Source of the DNA: SAR202 cluster bacterium AD-804-J14_MRT_500m
Lineage (GTDB): Bacteria > Chloroflexota > Dehalococcoidia > UBA3495 > GCA-2712585
Length of the DNA stretch: 64,000 nt
NCBI GenBank assembly: GCA_009391275.1
Contig: VEXF01000001.1
Span: forward strand, 45,603-109,602
Reading direction: 5' to 3'
This document shows positions 8,618-17,498 of the stretch, one piece after another; the stretch's first letter is position 1; every line of letters begins with the position of its first letter. The notes below the pieces were generated by a model. The model searched no databases. It was given only the letters and a program-made list of their open reading frames with translations, and was not told the DNA's origin. The translations under genes and the position numbers were made by a program.

Positions 8618-9538
8618 TCATTCCGCTCCAATACGCACCTCTAGGTTCTCTGGGTTCAGGTTCTCAATAAGCGTTACGAGTTCGTTGTGTATTTTGTCAT
8701 CCACCGGTCCCCCGGGGTGGCGTACGCGCGCAGTGTTTAACAAACCACGACCCTTAATAGCCGCTTTTCGTATGCTAAGATTAATTCCTTCTTGATTTTC
8801 AAACAAGATTAACGGAAGGAATCGGTTGAATAACGAGGTCGCTTCGGCTTGGTGTCCCTTAAACCACAGACGAATTATCTCAACTAAAATTTCTGGATAA
8901 GCAAAGCCAGTCATTGCTCCGATGCCGCCTCGATTCAGTTCATCTAGTAAAAAATTGCCGCCCAACCCACCGAATATCCCCATTTTAGATCCGGTCAAAT
9001 CACGTATTCTAGTAATCTTAGTTGGGGTCGGTGGATCCTCCAGTTTCAAGTATTTGAAGCTGGGGAGTACATCGAAAAGATTTGCGATGAATTGTGGTGA
9101 CATATGGACACCTGATGTCTGTGGGAAGTCCTGGATGACTAGAGGTATATCTACAGCGTCTGAGATGTGCCTGTAGTAATCTCGCACTACGTCAGGATTT
9201 GGCTTTGGTAGAGGTGGAGGAGATACCATTATCGTAGTAGCTCCAAATTGTTGAGCTTCCCTTGATCGAACGATGGCTAGATGGGTGCTAGGAGCGGTTG
9301 CTCCCACTGTTACATGTACCCGCCCATTAACTGACTCCATAGTACGATCTAGGATCAGTGTTCGTTCCTTGTCTGATAATCGTCTCCATTCACCCATTTC
9401 GCCCAGCGTTACAACTCCAACGCAACCAGCTTTTATTGCGTGTTCAACAAGGTTTGAAATGGAGTCCAAATCCACATTTTCCTCATCATCAAACGGGGTC
9501 ACTAACATCCAGTGCATTCCCGCCATAGTGTCACTCAT
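8618..9538 (-). CDS. DapA/N-acetylneuraminate-lyase family protein, atypical active site
   Basis: The 306-residue TIM-barrel protein belongs to the class I aldolase family of dihydrodipicolinate synthase. The Schiff-base lysine is likely in KYLKLEDPP. Two hallmarks of true DapA differ. The GTTGE loop reads TLGEMGEW, and the strand that normally carries the catalytic tyrosine (IYNVP) reads VIQDFPQTSG, so Tyr is Gln. It is therefore unlikely to make dihydrodipicolinate and more likely a lyase or dehydratase for another keto acid. The ATG has GGAGG about 10 nt upstream. The degenerate SDR gene lies just upstream on the same strand. Confidence 0.85.
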   Translation of the reverse strand: MSDTMAGMHWMLVTPFDDEENVDLDSISNLVEHAIKAGCVGVVTLGEMGEWRRLSDKERTLILDRTMESVNGRVHVTVGATAPSTHLAIVRSREAQQFGATTIMVSPPPLPKPNPDVVRDYYRHISDAVDIPLVIQDFPQTSGVHMSPQFIANLFDVLPSFKYLKLEDPPTPTKITRIRDLTGSKMGIFGGLGGNFLLDELNRGGIGAMTGFAYPEILVEIIRLWFKGHQAEATSLFNRFLPLILFENQEGINLSIRKAAIKGRGLLNTARVRHPGGPVDDKIHNELVTLIENLNPENLEVRIGAE

Positions 9539-9623
9539 CTTTTATCCGACCTCCAACGTCTAGTGTATCCTTAAAGTTTAGTAACTGTTGAATCATCTTC
9601 TTTTGCCAACGATTTGGTCCGGA

Positions 9624-10229
9624 TTAACCAAGCAGCTTCAGCACTCTAGATGCTATTGTTTCGTGAGACAATTCTTCTGATGATTCTCCATTTGTTTTAA
9701 TAAGCGACACTTTTATCCCCATTGGAGATACTTCTTTCGCCAATGCATCCGTAAATCCTACCATTGCTTGGTTGGCAGAATGGATTGCCACGATGTTGCT
9801 TGATGCTCCCGGTGATATGGATATTATGTGTCCATAGCCACGATCAAACATTCCTTGTATAACCGCTCTAGTACACAAAAATGCTGCTTTGGTGCTTTTG
9901 ACTACTGCGTTGTTCCAGTCTTCTACGGTAGTATCTTGTAAAATTTTAGATAGGTCACATACCTGAGCATTGACCAGGATGTCCACCGGCCCAAGAACGG
10001 CTTTGATATTCGAAAGCATGTAGGAAACATCGGATTCTAGAGAAGCGTCCCCGCGGACTGGAAGTGCTTCCGCTCCAAATGCTTCTATTGCCCTTAAGAC
10101 GTTCTCTTGAGTAGGGCCTGCTCCCTCAATCCCAACCTTGCCCCCGGCTTTGGCTATCGCAATCGCGATTGTGTCTGCAGGAGCACTATTTACTCCTGTA
10201 ATCCATACAACTTTTCCTTTTATTGACAT
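9624..10229 (-). CDS. Degenerate short-chain dehydrogenase-fold protein
   Basis: The 201-residue protein has the SDR Rossmann pattern but has lost its catalytic and cofactor motifs. The glycine-rich TGxxxGxG reads TGVNSAPAD, the NNAG motif reads VNAQV, and the YxxxK pair reads HSANQ (Tyr to His at 150, Lys to Gln at 154). Flanking structure is well kept, for example GHIISIS and VGFTDALAKEVSPMGIKV. This points to a maintained non-catalytic protein rather than a decaying gene, since the frame is intact. The ATG at 10229 is set by GGAG 6 nt upstream. It lies about 85 bp upstream of the DapA-like gene and may share its transcript. Confidence 0.8.
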   Translation of the reverse strand: MSIKGKVVWITGVNSAPADTIAIAIAKAGGKVGIEGAGPTQENVLRAIEAFGAEALPVRGDASLESDVSYMLSNIKAVLGPVDILVNAQVCDLSKILQDTTVEDWNNAVVKSTKAAFLCTRAVIQGMFDRGYGHIISISPGASSNIVAIHSANQAMVGFTDALAKEVSPMGIKVSLIKTNGESSEELSHETIASRVLKLLG

Positions 10230-10429
10230 CACATACTCCTGAGACTTGCGATTAATTGTGGTCGATATTAAGAACTGCTCGCATCGTTGTTCAACTTTTA
10301 AAAATCGGGGATTGAGATCGTATGTAAGTAAATTTAGTCAACAAATTCTTGATGCGTTAGTGTTGAGTCGTAAACTGATATACATTGTGATTAACACATC
10401 GGATTGGCACCCGCAAATTTTTATATGAT

Positions 10430-12025
10430 TTACCAACCGATTGCGCAACCGTCCTTTCGTGGATCTGAACCAGCTGTAAGTACTCCAGATGCAGGATCCC
10501 TAGCAATTACCTGACCGCCACCAAACAATACTCCGGCCCGTCCACTTTCATGTGTTATAAGATGACCTCTAGATTTTAATTCTTCAATAAGGTCAGGTGA
10601 GAAATCTTGTTCCAGCGTGGTTGTTCCATCAAGATTAACATTAAATCTACGAGCGTCTAATGCCGATTGTGGATCCAATCCAAAATCCACCATATTGCTT
10701 ATTACTTGCAGATGACCCTGTGCTTGTTGCAATCCTCCCATCACTCCATAACTAAGCCAGAGGTCGCCATTCTTTGTGGCTATGGCCGGGATAATTGTAT
10801 GGAATGGTCGCTTACGCGGTGCGAGACAATTGGGATGATCTGGGTCGAGCGAGAATGATATACCTCGATTTTGTAGAGCGATTCCGGTTCCAGGTGCTAC
10901 TAGTCCGGAACCGAAACTATGAAACAAACTATTAATCAAGGAACAGGCATTTCCATTTCCATCTACACATGAGACGTAAACTGTATCTGCATCTCGCAAG
11001 TGAGGGTCGTAAGTGATGCGATCCATGGCATGATCCCGTGATATTAATGAACGTCTGGCGGTCGAATGTTCTTTGGAAAGCATTCTTGCCACGGGGACGA
11101 TAGTCTGATTAGGGTCTGCAATAAAATGGAGTCCATCTGCGAATGCTAATCGCATGGATTCAACCAAGTAATGAATTGTGTCCGACGACTGAAAACCCAA
11201 TTCGGATATATTGAATCCTTCTAATAAATTGAGCGCCATGAGGGCATTAAGGCCTTGTCCATTGGGTGGACATTCCCAGCAGTCGATCCCCCTATAATTC
11301 GTTTGAATTGGATCTACCCATTCAGCCGTGTAGCTGGCGAGATCTTCTGTTGTCAACCATCCACCGAGGCTTTGTATATATGAAGAAATGTTTTTCGCAA
11401 TATCGCCTTTATAGAATGCTTCGGCTCCACCGTCTGCCACGGCCTGCAATGAATTAGCGAGCTCGGGAAATTTGACAATTTCACCGGATTGCGCCGGACG
11501 ACCATCTCTTAATAGTTCTTTACCAGATGGATGGCATAACAATTTTGGTGCTGCCTGGTCGATCGCATCCCCTATAATTGGTGTCATAGCGAATCCTGTA
11601 CGCGCATATGCTATTGCTGGCTCCAACACCTTTGCAAAGGGCATAGTTCCACATTCTGTTATAAGTGTGTGCCATCCGGAAACCGTGCCAGGCACCGTAA
11701 CTGCGTATGGGGATTGAGGTGGAATATACTCATGTCCATGACTTTTGACTTCAGCGATCGACGACTTAGATGATGAATATCCGCTGGCGTTAAGGGCCCT
11801 GACTGATTTGCGATTCGCATCCCATACTAATGCAAATAGATCTCCTCCCATACCTGTTGATTCTGGCTCTACCACATTTAAAACAGCTGCCGATGCGACT
11901 GCAGCATCAACAGCGTTGCCGCCTTCCATAAGAATTTTGAGCCCGGCCATGGCGGCAATTGGTTGGCTGGTTGCTACCATACCGTTCCGAGCGAATACGG
12001 GCGAACGACGGGAATTAAATTGCAT
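10430..12025 (-). CDS. ggt: Gamma-glutamyltransferase family protein
   Basis: An N-terminal-nucleophile hydrolase of 531 residues that normally cleaves and transfers gamma-glutamyl groups, as from glutathione. The probable nucleophile is T348, at DTVYVSCVDGNGN, where autoprocessing would make the small subunit start. E. coli has TTHYSVVD there, so the Thr is kept but the next two residues differ. Other motifs are GGNAVDAA, STGMGGDLFAL, NRGISFSLDPDHPN and GVMGGLQQAQGH. No signal peptide is evident, so it may be cytoplasmic. The ATG at 12025 has GGAGGAG at good spacing, which rules out an upstream in-frame start. Confidence 0.9.
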   Translation of the reverse strand: MQFNSRRSPVFARNGMVATSQPIAAMAGLKILMEGGNAVDAAVASAAVLNVVEPESTGMGGDLFALVWDANRKSVRALNASGYSSSKSSIAEVKSHGHEYIPPQSPYAVTVPGTVSGWHTLITECGTMPFAKVLEPAIAYARTGFAMTPIIGDAIDQAAPKLLCHPSGKELLRDGRPAQSGEIVKFPELANSLQAVADGGAEAFYKGDIAKNISSYIQSLGGWLTTEDLASYTAEWVDPIQTNYRGIDCWECPPNGQGLNALMALNLLEGFNISELGFQSSDTIHYLVESMRLAFADGLHFIADPNQTIVPVARMLSKEHSTARRSLISRDHAMDRITYDPHLRDADTVYVSCVDGNGNACSLINSLFHSFGSGLVAPGTGIALQNRGISFSLDPDHPNCLAPRKRPFHTIIPAIATKNGDLWLSYGVMGGLQQAQGHLQVISNMVDFGLDPQSALDARRFNVNLDGTTTLEQDFSPDLIEELKSRGHLITHESGRAGVLFGGGQVIARDPASGVLTAGSDPRKDGCAIGW

Positions 12026-12357
12026 CTTGCCGGCTCCTCCGGTTTTTTTGGGGGAGCGTCGATTATCCCACAGGCCCCCGCTCAATGAAAAGCAGTGGCC
12101 TTAGTTCGCAAATTATATGAGGGGTGACTGTACATAAGTATCTATTCTTGTGCCACCGATGGCATTAATGTGCACAAGCTCTTTGGAGGTCAGGATGCGT
12201 ACTTAAGAAGTCCGGGTCACTGTGAAGAGGCAGATTGCTACCCTGACGGTTGATTAGCCACCGCTAAAAGCATAATCAGAATTTTTAAGGCATGAACATT
12301 GAGTTGTTTGCTAGATGCTACGACGCTCCTTCGTTACCTCACATGATGTTAGAATGA
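12026..12357. other. Intergenic region between divergent ggt and metF
   Basis: About 330 bases that must hold the promoters of both genes. I could not identify a convincing promoter pair or a known riboswitch core for SAM or cobalamin. A GGAGG followed by ATG and a stop three codons later (around 12185-12206) codes for nothing. Confidence 0.5.
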
Positions 12358-13302
12358 TTGAGACGTGAAACAGCGTCATATTTTGCTTTATGGAGAGAAT
12401 CTCTGGCTGGAAAAATAATAGATACGCTCATTCATCAACAGACCCTCTCGTTTGAGTTCTATCCCCCGAAGTCGAGTGATTCTCTTCCTTCCGTTTGGAG
12501 AGCGATTCGACGACTCGCGACCTTTAGACCGAACTTTGTATCTGTGACGTATGGTGCTGGAGGCAGCTCTCAAACCCTTACGGAAGAAATGGTGGTAGAT
12601 ATCCACCGAGAAGGCGATGTTTTGCCCATGGCACACGTTTCTTGTGTTAGCAAGTCCAAAGTGGAATTGTACGCGCTGTTGGATCGGCTTGGACGAGCTG
12701 GGATTAAAAATATTATAGCTCTCCGGGGTGATGCTCCAACTGGCACCGGTAAATTCACGCCGGTAAAAGATGGTTTCTCGCATGCAACTGAACTGATCCA
12801 GTTCATTCGAGCTAACTTTGATTTTGGCGTGGCGGCCGCGTGTTACCCTGAGGGGCATGTTGAATCACCCGACTTGACGGCTGACATGGAGGATACTAGG
12901 AAAAAATTGGATGCTGGTGCTGATTTCCTAATTACACAACTCTTCTACGACAATCGTCACTACTTTGATTTTGTTGACAGGGCACGTAAGATGGGGATAT
13001 CAGCCCCGATTCTTGCTGGAATTCTTCCTATCTTAAACGTCAGTCAAGTGCGTAGATTCACCTCACACTGCGGGGTACGCATACCGCCGTATGTGGATAA
13101 TAGTTTGAGCCGTATTGAAACTGATGATGAGGCGGTTAAAGACTTTGGGGTTGGATTAGCTACGAAACAAGTCCAAGAATTATGGGATAACGGGGTAGAT
13201 GGAATTCACTTTTATGCTCTAAATCGCAGCCAGTCTATCTCTAGAATCCTTGACAATTTAGGCGATTTAGATTTTAACCGCTCACATAGACCCAGGATAT
13301 AG
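12358..13302 (+). CDS. metF: Methylenetetrahydrofolate reductase
   Basis: MetF reduces 5,10-methylene-THF to 5-methyl-THF with FAD, supplying methyl groups for methionine synthesis. Characteristic stretches are LSFEFYPPKSSDSL at the N-terminus, SVTYGAGGSSQTLT, HVSCVSKSKVEL, NIIALRGDAP, and YPEGH (in AAACYPEGH). The FAD/NADH-binding segment FLITQLFYDNRHYFDFVDRA follows. The length of about 314 residues is slightly above bacterial MetF. The start is probably the TTG at 12358, as no in-frame ATG precedes the conserved core and no strong ribosome site is visible. No methionine-pathway neighbours are present. Confidence 0.93.
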   Translation: MRRETASYFALWRESLAGKIIDTLIHQQTLSFEFYPPKSSDSLPSVWRAIRRLATFRPNFVSVTYGAGGSSQTLTEEMVVDIHREGDVLPMAHVSCVSKSKVELYALLDRLGRAGIKNIIALRGDAPTGTGKFTPVKDGFSHATELIQFIRANFDFGVAAACYPEGHVESPDLTADMEDTRKKLDAGADFLITQLFYDNRHYFDFVDRARKMGISAPILAGILPILNVSQVRRFTSHCGVRIPPYVDNSLSRIETDDEAVKDFGVGLATKQVQELWDNGVDGIHFYALNRSQSISRILDNLGDLDFNRSHRPRI

Positions 13303-13544
13303 ACTGGGGGTTTAAGGTTTTGCTGGGCAAAGTAACCCATGTAACGTCATGCTCTGGGATGTGCTGCGGCTATGAAGACGGTCTCAGTAAGTTGGTTTCT
13401 ATCTTGTGTCTGTTTGCAACGAAGACGTGAAAGAGAAACGGCTATAGATGCTATATTTGATCCTAACTAATGAGCGTTCAATGATTGTTGGCGTTGGAAT
13501 ATCAACTCGCTCGATTACATCTCACAATAGGACAATGGATCACC

Positions 13545-14447
13545 ATGGATGATGTGGAATTACAAGAACTGGAACAGTTTTCAATTGACATCGCCAGAGA
13601 AGCTGGAGCAATTCTGCTGGATGCTTTTCAAAAACCTTTAAAAATCGAATATAAGTCCAAAAACAACTTGGACCCAGTTACAGATGTCGATAAGCGAAGT
13701 GAAGAGTTCCTTAAAGAGGCCATACTACAACGTTATCCAGGCCATGCGATCCTCGCCGAAGAGGGATCGATGATAGATGTCCCATCAGCCGACGTTACTT
13801 GGGTCATTGATCCATTGGATGGTACTGTTAATTTCATGAATGGGCTCCCAATATTCGGGGTTTCAATCGGTGTTCTCTATAAAGGACATCCAGTGGTTGG
13901 AAGTATTTTTGTGCCAACACCAAAAACTCTCAAAGGAAGTGTCTTCCATGCTCGACGAGGTGGTGGGGCGTTTCATGATGACTCCCCAATACGAGTTCCT
14001 GAATTTACTTCGCCACAGTCCAGTAGAATCTCAATTTTCCCAGCTTTCTGGATCAGATCTTTGCGTATAAAAAATGCTCTTCGTAGTCAGATGGGGGAAC
14101 TCCGTGCTGCTGGCAGCACCGCTTATGAGCTGGCGATGGTTTCTTGTGGGGTAATACAATACGCGTTTTTCGGTAGCCCCTGGATCTGGGATGTAGCCGC
14201 AGGCATTATTATAGTGACCGAGGCTCAAGGCGTAGCATTGACGGCTCGTAAACGACTTTCGGATTGGGGGAATTTTGATGGGTTCCATCTCCCCGAAGGG
14301 GATCGTATGACATTGACACAGCTAAAATCCTACCGCCCTGCTTGGGTCTTTGGCAGATCGGATGTCGCACGATTTGTTACCTCTAATATTACACCAAGGG
14401 GTCGTTTAGAAATTAAAATGGGCCAATGGCTGCGTCGTTGGTTCTAG
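13545..14447 (+). CDS. Inositol-monophosphatase family phosphatase
   Basis: The 300-residue protein carries the metal-dependent phosphatase motifs of the FIG superfamily. These are DPVTDVDKRSE, LAEEGS with the metal-binding Glu pair, WVIDPLDGTVNF with metal-binding Asp residues, and WDVAAGIIIVTEAQG near the C-terminus. Substrates in this family include inositol phosphate, histidinol phosphate and PAP, and the sequence alone does not choose among them. The ATG at 13545 is used, since the TTG 20 codons upstream would add a non-conserved extension. It appears monocistronic, with 240 bp on the 5' side. Confidence 0.9.
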   Translation: MDDVELQELEQFSIDIAREAGAILLDAFQKPLKIEYKSKNNLDPVTDVDKRSEEFLKEAILQRYPGHAILAEEGSMIDVPSADVTWVIDPLDGTVNFMNGLPIFGVSIGVLYKGHPVVGSIFVPTPKTLKGSVFHARRGGGAFHDDSPIRVPEFTSPQSSRISIFPAFWIRSLRIKNALRSQMGELRAAGSTAYELAMVSCGVIQYAFFGSPWIWDVAAGIIIVTEAQGVALTARKRLSDWGNFDGFHLPEGDRMTLTQLKSYRPAWVFGRSDVARFVTSNITPRGRLEIKMGQWLRRWF

Positions 14448-14540
14448 GGAACCAGTTCCGAAGAAAACTTTGAACAGCGAACTGATTAAATATCCGCCCA
14501 CGCTTTAATATTTCCCATAAACAGGCATTAGGAGGGCAAA

Positions 14541-15716
14541 ATGTACGACGTGATCATTAAAGGTGGGACTGTTATAGATCCATCACTTGGCCTTAACAGT
14601 CCAAGTGATGTAGCGATTGCAGATGGCAAGATAATAGAGATAGGGACATCATTAGATGCGAAAAATTCACACCGGATCATTGAAGTTCCAGGTTACATAG
14701 TTACTCCTGGACTAATCGATATACATACTCATGTTTATGCAGGTATTAACGCGAATGGAGTTGACCCAGATGAGGTAGGGGTTTATGCGGGTGTTACTAC
14801 TCTAGTAGACGCGGGGAGTTCTGGTTGTGATAATTTCGCTGGCTTTCCAAGCTATATTGTTCCAAGAGCAAAAACAGAGATTATATGCTTTCTTCACATC
14901 TGCAGGACCGGATTGGCTACACAACCAGATATCTTTAGCCGAGAAAGTATTAATTTAGATGCGACAATCCAAACTGTTGAGAGCAACCGAGACACTATAG
15001 CTGGTATCAAAGCACGTATGGTATCTCCTGCTTTGGAAATCATGGGTATGGAGATGCCTCGTCTTGCAAAACAAGCCGCTCGCGACAGTGGCGTCAGCTT
15101 AATGGTTCACATCGGTGATACGGAACAACGGTATGATCCCAACGTAATACGGCAACTGCTTCCTTTAATGGACGAAGGTGATATTTTAACGCATCTGTTC
15201 ACTCCTAACGCAGGAGGTGTACTTGATTCGAATGGAAGGTTAGTTGATGAAGTGAAAGAAGCGCGTTCTCAAGGGATCTGGCTAGATACTGCTCATGGGA
15301 GGTTTAATTTTAGCTTTGATGTTGGTCAGCGGGTGCTTGATCAAGGTCTTTCTCCGCATTGTATTAGCACTGATGTGACTGCTCCTGGTAGGTCTTCTAT
15401 GTTCCTTAGCTTGACAGAAATGATGACGCGATTTATTGCCCTCGGGTTTTCTTTAGAACAAGTTATTGCAATGTGTACTTGCAACCCTGCGCAAGCGTTG
15501 GGTCAATCTCATAGGATCGGTAGTCTCTCACAGGGGCATCAGGCGGATGTATCAATATTAGAAGTAAAAAATGGGAAATGGGTGGTTCGGGATTCGCTTG
15601 GGAATGCCTTAACAACTGATAAAGCTGTCGTGCCTATCGCTTCAATCAAGCGTGGTGAGCTATTTAAAGCGCATTGGGGTCCTAGGCCAAGCGGTTGGGA
15701 ACCAGAGTCTGCCTGA
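14541..15716 (+). CDS. Amidohydrolase/deacetylase family metallohydrolase (dihydroorotase-like)
   Basis: The 391-residue protein has the amidohydrolase TIM barrel with its small flanking beta-domain. The first metal motif is GLIDIHTHVYAG (H-x-H). A lysine in GIKARMV probably serves as the carboxylated bridging residue. Histidines in MVHIGD and THLF, and an aspartate in CISTDVT, complete the binuclear site. The C-terminal NPAQALG and GHQADVSILE are family hallmarks. It resembles the deacetylase/dihydroorotase-like branch rather than true PyrC. The ATG follows AGGAGG at ideal spacing. It is flanked by the phosphatase gene and the convergent ilv operon. Confidence 0.88.
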   Translation: MYDVIIKGGTVIDPSLGLNSPSDVAIADGKIIEIGTSLDAKNSHRIIEVPGYIVTPGLIDIHTHVYAGINANGVDPDEVGVYAGVTTLVDAGSSGCDNFAGFPSYIVPRAKTEIICFLHICRTGLATQPDIFSRESINLDATIQTVESNRDTIAGIKARMVSPALEIMGMEMPRLAKQAARDSGVSLMVHIGDTEQRYDPNVIRQLLPLMDEGDILTHLFTPNAGGVLDSNGRLVDEVKEARSQGIWLDTAHGRFNFSFDVGQRVLDQGLSPHCISTDVTAPGRSSMFLSLTEMMTRFIALGFSLEQVIAMCTCNPAQALGQSHRIGSLSQGHQADVSILEVKNGKWVVRDSLGNALTTDKAVVPIASIKRGELFKAHWGPRPSGWEPESA

Positions 15717-15830
15717 TGTCTAGGATGCTCTCATATGTGGCGAACTTGGGATTCGACTAGGCTTGATGAAACGCGAGAGTGCTCCCAGGAACTTTCCAGT
15801 TCAGCGTTAGACTTTTCAAGTAAGGTTCTT

Positions 15831-16439
15831 CTACCCTAGAGCGCGGTACACTGCCTTTTCGAATACTTCATAAGGTTGCGCTCCGGTAAACAGCGTATCG
15901 CCAATTAGAAACGCTGGGATACCATGCACGCCCATGTCCATAGCTTGTTGATGCTGTTCCTGCACTGTCTTACGATAATGCCCGGTTGCTAATTTCCCCT
16001 CTAACTCATCCCACGCCAAATCGGATTCCTCCGCTATCTCGCGGAGAACTGACGGATTTCCTAAATCTTTGCCTTCTTCCCATAAGGCCTTATACATTGA
16101 GTGGTGGAAGCTCAAGAATTTCCCTTTTTGTTGGGCGTGCTCGGTTGCTTCCAATGCAGTAATTGTGTATGGCGTCAACTTGGGTCTTCGCATTATCAAT
16201 CCGGCCTCTGACGCATAGGTGCGTAACGGTTCTGCGAGTAATCCGTCTTCTTCGCCGGGTCTGGGGTTCCGCATAGTTCCTTCTTTGGGTGTGTCCGGAC
16301 GCAAGAAAAATGCCCTACCATGGATTTTGATGTTAAATTCCTGCGACAACTTGTCTAGCCTATCAAGGCCGACATAGCACCAAGGTCATATATAGTCATA
16401 CCACACGAAAATATCTATGGATCGACTGTTGATGGCCAT
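15831..16439 (-). CDS. DsbA/FrnE-like thiol oxidoreductase with in-frame TGA at the first redox Cys (candidate selenoprotein)
   Basis: The thioredoxin-fold protein of 202 residues reads continuously from an ATG at 16439, except for one TGA codon (16388-16386, residue 18). That TGA sits in DYI-[TGA]-PWCYVG, exactly where family members carry the first Cys of CPWC. The downstream frame is fully conserved: KIHGRAFFLRPDTPKEG, EATEHAQQKGK, and HGIPAFLIGDTLFTGAQP with the cis-proline loop. The ATG lies one base after the ilvC stop, with AAAGGAGC as ribosome site about 10 nt upstream, so translation is coupled to ilvC. The best reading is selenocysteine at position 18 paired with C21. A hairpin 20 nt after the TGA could be its SECIS element. 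A point nonsense mutation or sequencing error is the alternative. If TGA acts as a stop, only the N-terminal 17 residues would be made. No selA, selB or selC is in the window. Confidence 0.78.
16353..16373 (-). promoter_or_regulatory. Candidate bacterial SECIS hairpin
   Basis: Downstream of the in-frame TGA on the minus strand, GCCT (16369-16366) pairs with AGGC (16361-16358) around the loop TGAT. A lower stem GTC/GAC follows across a one- by two-nucleotide internal loop. Twenty nucleotides separate the TGA from the loop, and a G is the second loop base. Both agree with the published rules for bacterial SECIS elements as I recall them. The stem is short, so on its own it would be weak evidence. 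Confidence 0.45.
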
Positions 16440-16440
16440 T

Positions 16441-17439
16441 CTACATCTGCTCCTTTAGCCATGGCATCATTCCACGTAACTCCTCACCCACTTTTTCTAC
16501 TGGGTGCCCTTTATTTTCGGCACGCAGCCGATGGAATCGTGCTCTGCCTTCGTCGTTCTCTGTTATCCATTCTCGAGCAAAGCTCCCATCTTGGATAGCC
16601 GTTAGGACGGCGCGCATTCGGTCTTTAACGGTGGAGTCTATTATCATAGGGCCACGGGTGTAATCTCCAAACTCTGCAGTATCGCTTATAGAATGTCTCA
16701 TATATCCCATGCCACCCTGGTACATCAAATCCACTATTAACTTTAACTCGTGGAGGACTTCGAAATACGCGGACTCTGGTTGATAGCCTGCTTCTGTTAG
16801 GACTTCGAATGCGGCCTTTACCAACGCTGTGACTCCTCCACATAACACAGCCTGTTCTCCGAAAAGGTCCGTTTCAGTTTCTTCTTTGAAAGTCGTGTCT
16901 AGAACTCCTGCTCTGGTACACCCTACCCCCTTCGCGTAGGCTAGTCCCATTTCCCGGGTGTTCCCGGACACATCCTGATGTATAGCAAGTAATCCGGGGA
17001 CTCCCGATCCTTTTACAAACACCTCACGCATACGGTGACCCGGTGCTTTTGGAGCTACCATAGAAACATCGACATTTGGGGGTGGGACTATTGTCTTGTA
17101 GTGAATATTAAATCCGTGGGCAAACATCAAGGTTTTGCCAGGATGGAGATGAGGTAACACGGACTCTTGATACACTTTTGGTTGTGTTGTATCTGGTATC
17201 AACATGATGATTACGTCAGAAACTTCGGCTACTTCGGCTACTGTTCCCACTGTCAGACCTGCTTCTTCGGCTTTCGCGCGACTTGCGCTTCCTTCGTAAA
17301 GGCCTACTCTGACGTCTATTCCGCTGTCATGCATATTAAGTGCGTGGGCATGTCCTTGACTGCCATACCCGATTACTCCGATTATTTTGCCTGAAAATAA
17401 GCCTAAGTCAGCATCAGATTCGTAGTACATAGTTGCCAT
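16441..17439 (-). CDS. ilvC: Ketol-acid reductoisomerase
   Basis: IlvC isomerises and reduces acetolactate and acetohydroxybutyrate with NADPH in valine, isoleucine and leucine synthesis. The Rossmann motif is [15 protein letters not shown]. The knotted C-terminal domain shows the metal-binding acids in [15 protein letters not shown] and [19 protein letters not shown], then [15 protein letters not shown]. At 332 residues it is a class I short form. The ATG has AAAGGAC about 7 nt upstream. It follows ilvN by 59 nt and is itself followed, after one base, by the DsbA-like gene. Confidence 0.98.
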   Translation of the reverse strand: MATMYYESDADLGLFSGKIIGVIGYGSQGHAHALNMHDSGIDVRVGLYEGSASRAKAEEAGLTVGTVAEVAEVSDVIIMLIPDTTQPKVYQESVLPHLHPGKTLMFAHGFNIHYKTIVPPPNVDVSMVAPKAPGHRMREVFVKGSGVPGLLAIHQDVSGNTREMGLAYAKGVGCTRAGVLDTTFKEETETDLFGEQAVLCGGVTALVKAAFEVLTEAGYQPESAYFEVLHELKLIVDLMYQGGMGYMRHSISDTAEFGDYTRGPMIIDSTVKDRMRAVLTAIQDGSFAREWITENDEGRARFHRLRAENKGHPVEKVGEELRGMMPWLKEQM

Positions 17440-17498
17440 AAAAAAGTCCTTTCTGCGATTTGCGCGGTTGATTTGTCTGTCATGCGATCTGGTATCCC

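Noticed and set aside
16386..16388. TGA read as tryptophan (changed genetic code)
   Set aside because: Many genes in the window end with TGA and their Trp residues use TGG, so UGA is a normal stop here. A Trp would also not fit the CPWC position.
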